Positions 23,407 through 32,567 of a stretch of DNA of 36,367 bases are shown here, piece after piece. The translations under genes and the position numbers were made by a program. This stretch comes from Candidatus Gastranaerophilales bacterium (GTDB taxonomy: Bacteria; Cyanobacteriota; Vampirovibrionia; Gastranaerophilales; Gastranaerophilaceae). Position 1 is the first letter of the stretch. The number at the start of each line of letters is the position of its first letter. Below the pieces are notes generated by a model. It saw nothing but the letters and a program-made list of their open reading frames with translations, made no database searches and was not told the DNA's origin. The DNA lies in the NCBI GenBank assembly GCA_905234915.1, contig CAJOJP010000021.1, forward strand, positions 1 through 36,367, written 5' to 3'.

Positions 23407-25329
23407 TCAAGTATTCATACGCATTTTTTGTTCAATCAAACTTTTAAAAGAATGAAACCAATCCGAACATTTACTGCCTTTAATATTATTAATACAATAT
23501 TTAAGAAGTAATCCCGAAGCCATAGTATTATTATCGGGAAGCATATAAGGAACAGAGGTACATGCATAACCGTCGCCGTAACCAAAATCACCTAAAAGTT
23601 TAGCAAGTAAGTTTTGTTCTTCTTTTGTAAGTGTATTTGCAAATTTTCTATAATCAACAGTAGTACCCGGAATAAAAAAATCATCAGCTGCTCTGTTTAA
23701 ATAAACCATTTCATTGTAAACATTTTCAATACCGCTTCTTAAACTGCTTATAGGTGAAAAAATAATACCGGTATTTTTAATATCGGGATTATTGACAAAA
23801 CTGCCGTAACTAAATTCTTCCTGCACTATGGAAGCTCCGCTTCCAACTATATCATCAAGTATTACAAGTATTTTATCATTTAAATCAACAGGCGGATCTT
23901 CTCTGCCGTTAAAATAAATAATTTTTTTAGGATTTATTTTATTTATATTGACATATTGATATGTTACAAGTTCAAAACTTTTTCCGCGGGCAGGAATTAC
24001 ATATAATACATCATCTGATGACTTACCCTGTTTTTGAACAATATTTTTTATTTCAGCAAATTTATTTTTTAACATATCCGTCATAGTTTCAGAGGAATGG
24101 CAGCTTAGCATAGCCTCAAAATACTTTGCAATAAGTTCCCGTCCTTTTGTAATTTCCTGAACAGAATAATGAGAAGCAGGCATCATCTGTTCAATAATAG
24201 TATCAATAACAGCTTTTATTCTTTTATGAGAAGGATATAGAGAATTTAAATTATCGGCAATATTATTTAGAGTTGGAGCTTTTCTGTTTTCAATTACTGT
24301 TATTTCTGTTTCCTCGCCTAATATTCCTTTTGCCCTTCTCAAAAAATCTCCGTTTAAAGCTTCTTCAAGGGAAATTCCTTCTTTTTTCATTTTATTGATT
24401 ACTGCAATTGCAGAGCTTTCTAAATCAATTTGGTGTCCTAAAAAACCGTGTGAAATATCTTGTCCGTCTATAACATTGTTCCATCCGCTTAAATGAAATA
24501 CTTTTACTTTACATCTGTCGATTTCTTCTTTTAAATCTCTAAAATCCAGAGGAGCTTTATCTTTTAAATCTTTTAAGTAAGATAATACCGTTTCATCAAG
24601 AAATAATGCTTCTTTTGCATTTAAGTAGCCCAAATCTATTTGTTTCTTTTTACTTTCTAAATAATGCAAAACAGAATTAATATTTAATCCGATTTCTTTA
24701 GGAACACGTATGTATCCGATACCTAATTCGCCAAGTTTTTTTTCAATTACATTTAATTGAGAATACTCCGCAAATTGAGTTAATCCTGCTAAAACTTCCT
24801 TTACGGTGTTTTCAGGCGCGCCGGTTGTTTTTGCTACATTGGAAACCATTGCTTCTATGTCTTGGATACTTTTGACTTTCAACAATTGTCTTAGCCGTAC
24901 TTCTAAATTCATGGAAAATAAATTAGTGTTTGCATAATGAAAATCACAAGAAAAATTTGGCTCGGCAGTTAAATTTTTTTCAATTCCGTCAACCTCTACA
25001 GTTGCTCCGTGCTGAACCTTAGATAATATTTTAGAATTAACTCTTGCAGTATCGGAAAAAGAACTGAATATTGAGGCAATTTCCTTTATTTCTCTTTTTA
25101 TTTTTTCAGATGTTTTGATAACTCTTTCTTTTATATCTATCTTAACTGCAGGAGTATTCCTTAAAACCGAATATGTAAAGACATCTCTTTTATCTTCTCT
25201 TCTTGTCTTAATGGGAGTTTGTATTCTTGTTTCGGAAAAATTATTTTGCAGTCTTTTTCTTATATCATCAATTCTTTCGGCAATGCGAAAATTTCTGGGG
25301 TTAAATCTCATACCGTTATGCCTAATCAT
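23407..25329 (-). CDS. large unknown protein with C-terminal phosphoribosyltransferase-like motif
   Basis: 640 aa. The N-terminal 80 residues are basic. Residues 130-340 are helical and of unknown type. The C-terminal half (about 430-590) contains VLYVIPARGKS and, after KIIYFNGRE, ILVILDDIVGSGASIV. The latter is the PRPP-binding loop of type I phosphoribosyltransferases (hydrophobics, two Asp, Gly-Ser-Gly-Ala-Ser). VIPARGKS could be the early substrate loop. Typical PRTases are about 200 residues, so this is a fusion. The substrate is unknown. AGGAAAGT precedes ATG 25329. It leads the minus-strand pair with the 22719 gene and is divergent from the Gly-rich gene. Confidence 0.7.
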   Translation of the reverse strand: MIRHNGMRFNPRNFRIAERIDDIRKRLQNNFSETRIQTPIKTRREDKRDVFTYSVLRNTPAVKIDIKERVIKTSEKIKREIKEIASIFSSFSDTARVNSKILSKVQHGATVEVDGIEKNLTAEPNFSCDFHYANTNLFSMNLEVRLRQLLKVKSIQDIEAMVSNVAKTTGAPENTVKEVLAGLTQFAEYSQLNVIEKKLGELGIGYIRVPKEIGLNINSVLHYLESKKKQIDLGYLNAKEALFLDETVLSYLKDLKDKAPLDFRDLKEEIDRCKVKVFHLSGWNNVIDGQDISHGFLGHQIDLESSAIAVINKMKKEGISLEEALNGDFLRRAKGILGEETEITVIENRKAPTLNNIADNLNSLYPSHKRIKAVIDTIIEQMMPASHYSVQEITKGRELIAKYFEAMLSCHSSETMTDMLKNKFAEIKNIVQKQGKSSDDVLYVIPARGKSFELVTYQYVNINKINPKKIIYFNGREDPPVDLNDKILVILDDIVGSGASIVQEEFSYGSFVNNPDIKNTGIIFSPISSLRSGIENVYNEMVYLNRAADDFFIPGTTVDYRKFANTLTKEEQNLLAKLLGDFGYGDGYACTSVPYMLPDNNTMASGLLLKYCINNIKGSKCSDWFHSFKSLIEQKMRMNT

Positions 25330-25413
25330 ACTTTCCTAAAGTTCTAAGTGCTATGAATGAAATAATTGACAAAAATTCAGCAAATTTTAAGAAATATTAA
25401 TTTAAATTTTTTG

Positions 25414-25429
25414 TAATATTTGTAACAAA
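25414..25429. promoter_or_regulatory. TAATATTTGTAACAAA motif in divergent promoter region
   Basis: Second copy of the motif at 4912-4927, differing at one base. The core TTTGTAACAAA is the exact reverse complement of TTTGTTACAAA there. It lies 68 bases upstream of the Gly-rich gene start and 84 bases from the divergent start at 25329. Confidence 0.4.
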
Positions 25430-25497
25430 TTTAAATTAAACGCGCAATTTTTCACTTTCTGATGTTTTTATATATGTACATAGGAGATATATGTAAA

Positions 25498-25989
25498 ATG
25501 GGTTTTCCGGACATAAATACAGGTTTACCATACAACAAAGATAAGTGGCTTACGCTGCAAGGCGGCATGAATGCCGGCGGTATTCAAGGCGGAGCTCGTG
25601 GAGTCCAAGGCGGCGGTTACGGCGGTTCTTATCATGGTGGCGGACAAACTATTACCGAGCAAATGGATGCAATTGATGCAAAACATGGCAAAGTCAACGG
25701 TGGCGACAGTTTCTTATCTTTAACAGGAATTAGAGCAACAGGCGGAGTAAATGGAGCTAATGCTGCAGAACGTACACGCGGTGCTTCAGGAACATCAGCT
25801 GAACCTAAAGTTGATTATGGTACAACAACTCAAACAGAAATTGATACACAGATGGAAGCTGAAACAGCTGCTCTAGGCAGGACACAGGCTGCAATGGGAT
25901 ACAACCCTGATGTATCAGGTGATACCGAAGGATTAAGTCAGGTTCAAGATGCAGCACATGCACAAAAATTGCACATAAAAGCAGCATAG
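25498..25989 (+). CDS. Gly/Gln-rich low-complexity protein
   Basis: 163 aa from ATG 25498, which follows AGGAG (25481-25486 area). An earlier in-frame ATG (25462) would add 12 residues but lacks a ribosome site. Residues 1-18 (MGFPDINTGLPYNKDKW) are followed by a Gly-rich stretch with GG repeats (25-60) and a polar Ala/Thr/Gln-rich half. It has no Cys, signal peptide or helix. It shares composition and promoter motif with the genes at 3117 and 5012. A terminator follows. Possibly a surface or structural protein exported by an unrecognised route. Confidence 0.7.
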   Translation: MGFPDINTGLPYNKDKWLTLQGGMNAGGIQGGARGVQGGGYGGSYHGGGQTITEQMDAIDAKHGKVNGGDSFLSLTGIRATGGVNGANAAERTRGASGTSAEPKVDYGTTTQTEIDTQMEAETAALGRTQAAMGYNPDVSGDTEGLSQVQDAAHAQKLHIKAA

Positions 25990-26009
25990 TGCATAAATGT
26001 TTTTGAGAA

Positions 26010-26038
26010 AAAGCGAGTATTTGTAGCTTGCTTTTTTT
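26010..26038 (+). terminator. rho-independent terminator
   Basis: AAAGCGAG (26010-26017) and CTTGCTTT (26027-26034) form an 8-bp stem with one G-U, followed by a T-run. It ends the Gly-rich gene and overlaps the -35 region of the next promoter. Confidence 0.7.
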
Positions 26039-26048
26039 CTGATATAAT
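26021..26048 (+). promoter_or_regulatory. promoter giving a probable leaderless mRNA
   Basis: TTGTAG (26021-26026) and TATAAT (26043-26048) are spaced by 16 bases. The ATG of the next gene starts seven bases after the -10 box, where transcription should begin, and no ribosome-binding site exists between them. Confidence 0.5.
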
Positions 26049-26054
26049 AGGCTT

Positions 26055-26291
26055 ATGAGAAACTTGTATAATATTGATGAGTGGAAGGATGTGCCTTATA
26101 TAAGGCTTGGCGAAATATTAATCGAAGCGGGAAAAGTTAATCTGCTTCATTTATCGATGGTTTTGGATATACAGAGATTTCAAAAAATGCCGATGGGCAA
26201 AATCTTTCTGGCAATGAAAATTATTAGTGAAGAAGATTTGAAACAGGCACTTCTTTTGCAAAGGACAATAAAGAAACGCAGAAATGCTTAA
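26055..26291 (+). CDS. stand-alone MshEN-type (c-di-GMP receptor family) domain protein
   Basis: The 78-aa protein consists almost only of two 24-residue units separated by five residues. The first starts at R17 (RLGEILIEAGKV...VLDIQ); after RFQKM the second is PMGKIFLAMKII...ALLLQ. Each follows the MshEN pattern (R/x)LGxxLxxxGxxxxxxLxxxLxxQ, the N-terminal domain of type II secretion and pilus ATPases (GspE/PilB/MshE). That domain binds c-di-GMP in MshE-type proteins. The ATPase domain is absent. The start of the secreted phosphoesterase gene overlaps its last 8 bases, so the two are coupled. It could be a small c-di-GMP-responsive adaptor. Second-repeat Pro in place of Arg may weaken binding. 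Confidence 0.75.
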   Translation: MRNLYNIDEWKDVPYIRLGEILIEAGKVNLLHLSMVLDIQRFQKMPMGKIFLAMKIISEEDLKQALLLQRTIKKRRNA

Positions 26292-27108
26292 ATTTTTAAA
26301 AAAAACAGTGTTTATATTTTTATTATCGGCGTTTTTTCAAACAAACGCTAATGCCGAGGTATTGGAATTTGCTCAAATAGGCGATGTCCATTACACATAC
26401 GGTAATCAGGAGAACGATAAATATTTGTATTTTCTCAATCTCTCATTGAAAAAGAAAAATGCTGATTTTGCAGTTTTCCTGGGTGATAACGTTGATAAAT
26501 CTACGGAAGAAAATGTTATAGGTTTAATGAGCTGTTTATATCCGTGGAGGATACCTTATTATCTTGTATTGGGTAATAATGATGCACATAAATTGAACGG
26601 ACTTGAAAAGGATGTATATCTTGATATAGTAACGACTTTTAATCATAATCAAAAAGACCGAGAAAAATACTATTATTTTAAGCCTAACAGTGATTTTATA
26701 TGTGTTGTATTGGATGATACACCTGATTTTGCTCCGTCTAATCACGGAGAAGTTTCCGATGAGCAGCTTATATGGCTTGATAAACTTTTAACAAAATATT
26801 CAAAAAAAATGTTTATAATATTTCAGCATTCTCCGTTAAATCCTCCAAGAGAGGAATATAAACTTTCAATGCTTAATACGGATAAGTATCGTGAAGTTAT
26901 CAAGAAACACTCAAATATTGTTCTTATGTCCTCGGGGCATTATCACGAGGAGTCAATAAAACAAGATGACAAAGGAATTTGGCATATTTCAGCACCGGCT
27001 TTTTCTGATTTAGCTCATAGCTATCAGCTGGTTAAAATCACTTACGATGAAAAAAATATCAAATCTCCAAAAGATGTAAGCGTTGAAGTTATAAGAGTTA
27101 AAGTATAG
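26284..27108 (+). CDS. secreted calcineurin-like metallophosphoesterase
   Basis: 274 aa. A signal peptide ends near ANA-EV (residue 24). All metal-binding blocks of the family are present: GDVH (D34, H36), GDNVDK (D68), GNND (N99), QHSP and GHYH. This is the DxH...GDxxD...GNHD-type pattern, with GNND in place of GNHE. Such enzymes hydrolyse phosphomono- or diesters with two metal ions; the substrate (nucleotide, lipid or sugar phosphate) cannot be told. It should act in the periplasm. It is translationally coupled to the MshEN gene and its 3' end overlaps pflA by 11 bases convergently. Confidence 0.87.
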   Translation: MLKFLKKTVFIFLLSAFFQTNANAEVLEFAQIGDVHYTYGNQENDKYLYFLNLSLKKKNADFAVFLGDNVDKSTEENVIGLMSCLYPWRIPYYLVLGNNDAHKLNGLEKDVYLDIVTTFNHNQKDREKYYYFKPNSDFICVVLDDTPDFAPSNHGEVSDEQLIWLDKLLTKYSKKMFIIFQHSPLNPPREEYKLSMLNTDKYREVIKKHSNIVLMSSGHYHEESIKQDDKGIWHISAPAFSDLAHSYQLVKITYDEKNIKSPKDVSVEVIRVKV

Positions 27109-27829
27109 AATGTATTCCTTCTATAATGTAATTTCTGCCCTGTATGGCATTTTCTTTTGACAGCGGTGAAATATCTTTCAACGGATAATTTATTCCCAGC
27201 CGTTCATATTTTATTTTTCCCATATCATGATAAGGTAATACATCAAGAGCTTTTATACTATTTAATTTTTTTAAAAATTTGCCGAGTCTGAGCAAATAAT
27301 CTTTATTAAACGTAATATCAGGAACTAAAACATGCCGTATCCACATTGGAATATTATTGTCAGATAAATATTGTGCAAATTCCAGTATATTTTTATTTGA
27401 GTGACCTGTTAATTTTTTATGTTCATTTTCATCGATATGCTTTATATCAAGAAGAACTAAATCTGTATATTTTATAAGATTATTAAATTTATCAATACTA
27501 TCATAATTAAATAAAACACCTGAAGTATCTAAAGCAGTATGAATATTATGTAATTTAAATTCTTTAAAAAGTTCAATAACAAAATTAATCTGCAATAAAG
27601 GCTCGCCGCCCGTAACGGTTAATCCGCCTTTACAAAATTCTTTTACCCCTTCATACTTTCGGTAAATTTGAGAAATACTCAATATTTTATTGTCTTTTGT
27701 ATCCCAAGTATCGGGATTATGACAATACAAACAGCGCATAGGGCAGCCCTGCATAAATACAACAAACCTGACCCCGGGGCCGTCAACCGTTCCGCAAGTT
27801 TCAATAGAATGAATATTACCTTTTTGCAT
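27098..27829 (-). CDS. pflA: pyruvate formate-lyase activating enzyme
   Basis: 243 aa, full length. The N-terminus IHSIETCGTVDGPGVRFVVF leads into the radical-SAM cluster motif C29-x3-C33-x2-C36 (GCPMRCLYCHNPDTW), diagnostic of PflA. It installs the glycyl radical on PFL with SAM and a 4Fe-4S cluster. Its ATG follows the stop of the glycyl-radical subunit by one base, so it is the third gene of a tight operon. Confidence 0.94.
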   Translation of the reverse strand: MQKGNIHSIETCGTVDGPGVRFVVFMQGCPMRCLYCHNPDTWDTKDNKILSISQIYRKYEGVKEFCKGGLTVTGGEPLLQINFVIELFKEFKLHNIHTALDTSGVLFNYDSIDKFNNLIKYTDLVLLDIKHIDENEHKKLTGHSNKNILEFAQYLSDNNIPMWIRHVLVPDITFNKDYLLRLGKFLKKLNSIKALDVLPYHDMGKIKYERLGINYPLKDISPLSKENAIQGRNYIIEGIHSIL

Positions 27830-27830
27830 T

Positions 27831-28070
27831 TTAACCTAAAGACGAATGAAATGTTCTTGAAATAACATCATCCTGCTGTTCTTTAGTCAATTTATTAAAA
27901 TTAACGGCATAACCCGATACTCTTACTGTTAACTGAGGATATTTTTCCGGATGTTTTTGAGCTTCAATAAGAGTTTCTCTGTTTAATACATTGACATTTA
28001 AATGATGTCCGCCTTTTTCCATATATCCGTCAATCAAATTTATTAAATTTTCTTCCTGCATTGTAGTCAT
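27831..28070 (-). CDS. separate glycyl-radical subunit of pyruvate formate-lyase (GrcA-like)
   Basis: The 79-aa protein matches the C-terminal end of [48 protein letters not shown] with the radical Gly at G53, and [17 protein letters not shown]. It has its own ribosome site (AGGGGA eight bases before ATG) and starts 14 bases after the stop of the large chain. In most bacteria this segment is fused to PFL; GrcA/YfiD is a spare copy used after oxygen damage. Here the large chain lacks it, so this chain must supply the radical in trans. Confidence 0.9.
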   Translation of the reverse strand: MTTMQEENLINLIDGYMEKGGHHLNVNVLNRETLIEAQKHPEKYPQLTVRVSGYAVNFNKLTKEQQDDVISRTFHSSLG

Positions 28071-28084
28071 AATAATTCCCCTAA

Positions 28085-30268
28085 CTAAACTTTACTTGTT
28101 TGCTTTTGATTGTCTGAAATTGTATCTTTCCCTTTCCGTATAGGTGAAGATACAAAACAACTACGTTTATCTTTTGTAAAATATGAATCCGAATTTCCTT
28201 CAGAGCATCCGCAATCGAAATTTATGCTTAAATCATCAAGAAATATTTCATTTTTTCCAAGAGCGTCAGGAATAATTGAAAATGTATTTGAAATACCGTC
28301 TTGAGCATCTTTAAACGGCAGTTTAGCAACGGAAGCAAGTGCGGCAACGGCTCCATTTTCATCACGTCCGTGCATGGGGTTTGCCCCCGGAGCCAGAGGT
28401 ATGCCCTCTTTTCTTCCGTCGGGTGTATTTCCTGTCTTTTTACCATATACAACGTTTGAAGTAATTGTTAATATAGACATTGTCGGAATTGAATTTCTGT
28501 AGGTATAATGTTTCCTGATTTTATTCATAAAATTATGAACTAAATCCACTGCTATTTTATCGACTCTGTCATCGTTATTGCCGTATTTCGGGAAATCCCC
28601 TTCGATTTCATAATCGGTAACAATTCCGTTTTCATCACGAACAGTTTTAACTTTTGCATATTTTATTGCGGAAAGTGAATCGGCAACAACCGATAAACCT
28701 GCTATTCCCGTTGCAAAATAGCGTTTAACATCTCTGTCATGCAGTGCCATTTGAGCTTTTTCGTAGCAATATTTATCGTGCATATAATGAATTACATTTA
28801 AAGTATTAACATATAAACCGGCAAGCCACTCAAGCATATCATTGTATTTTTCCATAACTTCCTCGTAATCAAGATATTCGGAGGTAACGGGTCTGTATTT
28901 CGGGCCTACCTGTTCTTTTAATCTTTCGTCAATACCGCCGTTTATAGCATAGAGTAAGCATTTTGCAAGGTTTGCTCTTGCTCCGAAAAACTGCATTTCT
29001 TTTCCTACAACCATAGAAGAAACACAGCAGGCAACAGCATAATCATCACCGTGAACACTGCGCATTAAGTCATCATTTTCATATTGAATTGATGATGTCG
29101 AAATAGAAATATGAGCCGCATATTTTTTAAAATCAGAAGGAAGCTTAGCTGACCACAACACGGTTAAATTCGGTTCAGGTGCAGTTCCGAGGTTTTCAAG
29201 AGTATGCAGATATCTGAAGGAATTTTTTGTAACAAGAGTTCTTCCGTCAATTCCCATACCGCCTATTGATTCGGTTATCCATGTCGGATCGCCCGAAAAC
29301 AGAGCATTATATTCAGGTGTTCTTGCGAATTTTACAAGTCTTAATTTCATTATAAAATGGTCAATGAGTTCTTGAGCTTGTATTTCTGTTAAAATTCCTT
29401 CTTTTAAATCTCTTTCAATATAAATATCAAGGAAGGTAGAAGTTCTTCCGATACTCATAGCAGCCCCGTTCTGCTCTTTTACCGCGCTTAAATATGCGAA
29501 ATAGAGCCATTGAACAGCTTCTCGCGCATTTCTTGCCGGCTGAGAAATATCAAAACCATACATTCTGCCCAGTTCAATCATTTCTTTTAACGCGTTAATT
29601 TGTTCTGCCAATTCTTCTTTTAATTGAATTTTATCGGGAGTCATTTCTCCTTCTATTGAAGAATGCTGCCCGAGTTTATCTTCAATTAATCTGTTAATAC
29701 CGTATAAAGCAACACGTCTGTAGTCGCCTATTATGCGTCCTCTGCCGTAGGCATCCGGCAAGCCCGTTAAAATTGCAGCGTGTCTTGCCTTTTTCATTTC
29801 GGGGGTATAACAATCAAATACTCCCTGATTATGAGTTTTTCTGTATTTTCTGAATATTTCGCCGACTTCTTTATCAACGGTATAACCATAAGAAGCACAA
29901 GCACCTTCTGCCATTCTTATTCCTCCGAATGGCTGCATTGCACGTTTTAAAGGTTCATCAGTCTGTAAACCGACTATTTTTTCAATATTTTTATCAATAT
30001 ATCCCGCTTTATGAGAAGTTATTGAAGATACAATTTTTGTATCCATTTTTAAAACTCCGCCGTTTTCACGTTCTCTATTAAATAAATCAATACATTTACC
30101 CCATAATTTGAGAGTATCTGCTGTAGGCGGAGCTAAAAAATCAGCATTTCCTTTATAAGGAGTATAATTTTTTTGTATAAAGTCCCGGACATTGATTTCA
30201 TCATTCCATCTGCCGGGGATAAAAGAAGTTTCGGCATATACTTTATTTTTGTAATTAGTTTCAACCAT
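28085..30268 (-). CDS. pflB: pyruvate formate-lyase catalytic chain lacking the glycyl-radical domain
   Basis: 727 aa. The PFL barrel is intact from [17 protein letters not shown] to [14 protein letters not shown] (ending near residue 672), including the catalytic pair C414-C415 in [11 protein letters not shown]. It converts pyruvate and CoA to formate and acetyl-CoA. Instead of the expected glycyl-radical domain it ends in an unrelated 55-residue tail with three Cys (686, 688, 704) and a Lys/Ser/Gln-rich end. The missing domain is encoded by the next gene. First of the operon pflB, radical subunit, pflA. Confidence 0.93.
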   Translation of the reverse strand: MVETNYKNKVYAETSFIPGRWNDEINVRDFIQKNYTPYKGNADFLAPPTADTLKLWGKCIDLFNRERENGGVLKMDTKIVSSITSHKAGYIDKNIEKIVGLQTDEPLKRAMQPFGGIRMAEGACASYGYTVDKEVGEIFRKYRKTHNQGVFDCYTPEMKKARHAAILTGLPDAYGRGRIIGDYRRVALYGINRLIEDKLGQHSSIEGEMTPDKIQLKEELAEQINALKEMIELGRMYGFDISQPARNAREAVQWLYFAYLSAVKEQNGAAMSIGRTSTFLDIYIERDLKEGILTEIQAQELIDHFIMKLRLVKFARTPEYNALFSGDPTWITESIGGMGIDGRTLVTKNSFRYLHTLENLGTAPEPNLTVLWSAKLPSDFKKYAAHISISTSSIQYENDDLMRSVHGDDYAVACCVSSMVVGKEMQFFGARANLAKCLLYAINGGIDERLKEQVGPKYRPVTSEYLDYEEVMEKYNDMLEWLAGLYVNTLNVIHYMHDKYCYEKAQMALHDRDVKRYFATGIAGLSVVADSLSAIKYAKVKTVRDENGIVTDYEIEGDFPKYGNNDDRVDKIAVDLVHNFMNKIRKHYTYRNSIPTMSILTITSNVVYGKKTGNTPDGRKEGIPLAPGANPMHGRDENGAVAALASVAKLPFKDAQDGISNTFSIIPDALGKNEIFLDDLSINFDCGCSEGNSDSYFTKDKRSCFVSSPIRKGKDTISDNQKQTSKV

Positions 30269-30596
30269 GCTTAATGTCCCGTTTTCCTTTTCTTATGATA
30301 CACAGAAATAGTTTTAACATTTTTATTTTAACCGAAATATAATTTTTATTAAATTGCTGGTTCAAATATTGTAAAATAAATTAAAAATTATGAATTTTAA
30401 AATTTCTAAGTTTTGTAAACAATACTATCGAACTAGTTATGCAAGATTATATTTTTTTAATATTTGTGATATAACAATTTTATAATTAGTAATCATTTTG
30501 CCGGTTGTGATAAATACGGAAAAGGTGCGGTTAAATGCATTTTTCGATTACCTGAGCAAAGTGTTACACCGGATTAGACAAAAATCGGAGGATTTT
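30269..30596. other. divergent intergenic region, pflB / GH57
   Basis: A+T-rich gap holding both promoters. TTGTGATATAACAA (about 30464-30477) and TTTTGTAAACAATA (about 30413-30426) are short TTGT/ACAA palindromes, but their spacing is shorter than a canonical Rex operator. CCGGT and ACCGG in the GH57 leader may form a weak hairpin. No gene is visible; the frame opening at 30498 lacks a ribosome site. Confidence 0.4.
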
Positions 30597-32318
30597 ATGA
30601 CAGTAGGTTCATTTGTATTTATGTTACATTCGCATTTGCCTTATTACAGAAAGGCAGGGATGTGGCCGTTTGGAGAGGAAAATTTATATGAGTGTATGTC
30701 TGAAACATACGTTCCGCTGTTAAATGCAATTTCAGAATTATATGAAGAAGAAGGAATTAAGGCTAAATTAACTGTCGGTATTACTCCGATATTGGCTGAG
30801 CAGCTTAATGATGAACATTTGCAAAACGGATTTGTAGAATATTTGGATTCAAGAATAAAATCGGTATCAAAAGATTTAGAAAGATATCCGGATCCCAAAG
30901 TTCCTCATTCACAGCATTTAAAATATCTCGCAAATTATTATTACAATTGGTTTAATCATATAAAAGACTCTTTTATTAATAAATATAATAAAGATTTAGT
31001 AAGCGCATTTAAAAAATATCAGGATTTAGGCTGTATTGAAATTACGACCTCCGCTGCAACACACGGATTTTCACCGCTTTTGGCTACGGATTCAAACTTA
31101 AATGCACAGTTTAAAGTAGGTTCCGATACTACAAAAAGATTGTTCGGAAAAAAAGCAAAAGGCTGCTGGCTTCCTGAATGTGCATATCGTCAAGGCTATG
31201 AATATACCGGTAAGGACGGTCAAAAAAAATGGCGCAGCGCTATTGAAGTAACCCTGCAAAATAATGATATTGAATATTTCTTTACGGAATCTCATGTAAT
31301 AGAAGGCGGTAACTCGGTTGGTGAAAGAAGGGTAGTTGGTATTTACGGTAACATTGAATATATTCCGCTTCCGAAACGTGAAGCTACCGGATATGATACT
31401 TTTTCGGCTTATTGGCTTCCCGATGCCCAGGTAGCTGTTATGGGAAGAAATGACAGAGCCGGTTTTCAGGTTTGGTCTGCCGCAGATGGCTACCCCGGTG
31501 ATGGTGTATATCGTGAGTTCCATAAAAAAGATGATAAATCAGGCATGAATTATTGGCGTATTACTTCACCTACAACCGATTTAGGCGATAAAATGCTTTA
31601 TGATCCCGTTCTTGCAATGAATCAGGTAAACTCAAATTCTGATCACTATACAACATTATTGTATCATTTGTTAAATGACCATAAAAAAGCTACGGGAAAA
31701 GAAGGCTTGTTAATGGTTTCTTTTGATACCGAATTATACGGACACTGGTGGTTTGAAGGTATTGAATTTATTAAGCAGGTTGTAAGAAAAATTAACAACT
31801 TTATACCTGAAATAGAAAGATGTACAGCAGGTGAATATCTCGAAAAACATCCGCCTGTTGATACTATTCAAATTCCTGAAAGTTCCTGGGGACAAGGCGG
31901 TCATTTCTATGTATGGATGAACCATTTAACCGAGTGGATGTGGCCGATTATTCACGGTTGTGAAAAACGTATTATTGATATTGTTTCAAAATACGAAAAA
32001 ATTCCAGAAAATAAACTTTTACACAGAGCTTTAAATCAACTGGCAAGAGAAAATTTACTTCTCCAAAGTTCTGATTGGCCTTTCCTTATTACTACATGGC
32101 AGGCTAAAGATTATGCAACGGACAGATTTAGAGAACACGTTGACAGATTTGAAAAAATCGCTGATATGATAGAAGCAGGCAATATTGATGATGGTGAATT
32201 AAAGAAAATAGAATCAATAGATAACTGTTTCCCCGTAATTGATTACAGAGTATATCTGCCGATTGAAGAAGGTGTTATACCTCAACAGGAAGCTAAATTG
32301 GCACCGTTATATCAATAA
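30597..32318 (+). CDS. GH57 1,4-alpha-glucan branching enzyme (with DUF1957)
   Basis: 573 aa from ATG 30597, chosen because GGAGG lies six bases upstream and because MTVGSFVFMLHSHLPYYRKAG is the typical family N-terminus. The longer frame from 30498 lacks a ribosome site. H11/H13 begin the GH57 barrel. The nucleophile is E194 in CWLPECAYRQGYE and the acid/base D377 in VSFDTELYGHWWFEG. The C-terminal third is the helical DUF1957 region (LLLQSSDWPFLITTWQAKDY). The family makes alpha-1,6 branches in glycogen, and such enzymes are frequent in Cyanobacteria and Thermus. A strong terminator follows. Confidence 0.9.
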   Translation: MTVGSFVFMLHSHLPYYRKAGMWPFGEENLYECMSETYVPLLNAISELYEEEGIKAKLTVGITPILAEQLNDEHLQNGFVEYLDSRIKSVSKDLERYPDPKVPHSQHLKYLANYYYNWFNHIKDSFINKYNKDLVSAFKKYQDLGCIEITTSAATHGFSPLLATDSNLNAQFKVGSDTTKRLFGKKAKGCWLPECAYRQGYEYTGKDGQKKWRSAIEVTLQNNDIEYFFTESHVIEGGNSVGERRVVGIYGNIEYIPLPKREATGYDTFSAYWLPDAQVAVMGRNDRAGFQVWSAADGYPGDGVYREFHKKDDKSGMNYWRITSPTTDLGDKMLYDPVLAMNQVNSNSDHYTTLLYHLLNDHKKATGKEGLLMVSFDTELYGHWWFEGIEFIKQVVRKINNFIPEIERCTAGEYLEKHPPVDTIQIPESSWGQGGHFYVWMNHLTEWMWPIIHGCEKRIIDIVSKYEKIPENKLLHRALNQLARENLLLQSSDWPFLITTWQAKDYATDRFREHVDRFEKIADMIEAGNIDDGELKKIESIDNCFPVIDYRVYLPIEEGVIPQQEAKLAPLYQ

Positions 32319-32332
32319 TTTTAATTTGTACG

Positions 32333-32367
32333 AAAAAGGAACTGTGATAATAAACAGTTCCTTTTTT
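32333..32367 (+). terminator. rho-independent terminator
   Basis: AAAAAGGAACTGT (32333-32345) pairs with ACAGTTCCTTTTT (32354-32366) across a short loop, followed by T and A. It ends the GH57 transcript. Confidence 0.85.
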
Positions 32368-32415
32368 ATGCGCAATTTCTTTTTATATATCGAGTTCAAA
32401 AGAACAACTGCTCAT

Positions 32416-32502
32416 TTATAATTTAAGAGCAGAAGAAATATCACTTACAACAGCATTTATTAGCAATATAATTATAAATAAACGCCATAAAAATCTTCTC
32501 AT
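32416..32502 (-). CDS. 28-aa membrane-type small peptide
   Basis: ATG 32502 follows AGAGG by five bases. The product has a basic start (MRRFLWR), one hydrophobic helix (LFIIILLINAVV) and a short polar tail (SDISSALKL). The good ribosome site and signal-like structure support translation. It could be a type I toxin-like or regulatory microprotein, but there is no family match. Confidence 0.4.
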   Translation of the reverse strand: MRRFLWRLFIIILLINAVVSDISSALKL

Positions 32503-32567
32503 AAAAACCTCTTATTTTATTTTAACACATAAACAATTAAATGTTCATAATATATTTGGCTGAGTAT

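Noticed and set aside
30464-30477. TTGTGATATAACAA as a Rex operator for the pfl operon
   Set aside because: The half-sites are separated by 6 bases rather than about 10 as in known Rex sites, and it lies nearer the GH57 gene than pflB.
30498-30596. N-terminal extension of the GH57 enzyme
   Set aside because: The extra 33 residues do not resemble the family, and a strong GGAGG site precedes the internal ATG at 30597.
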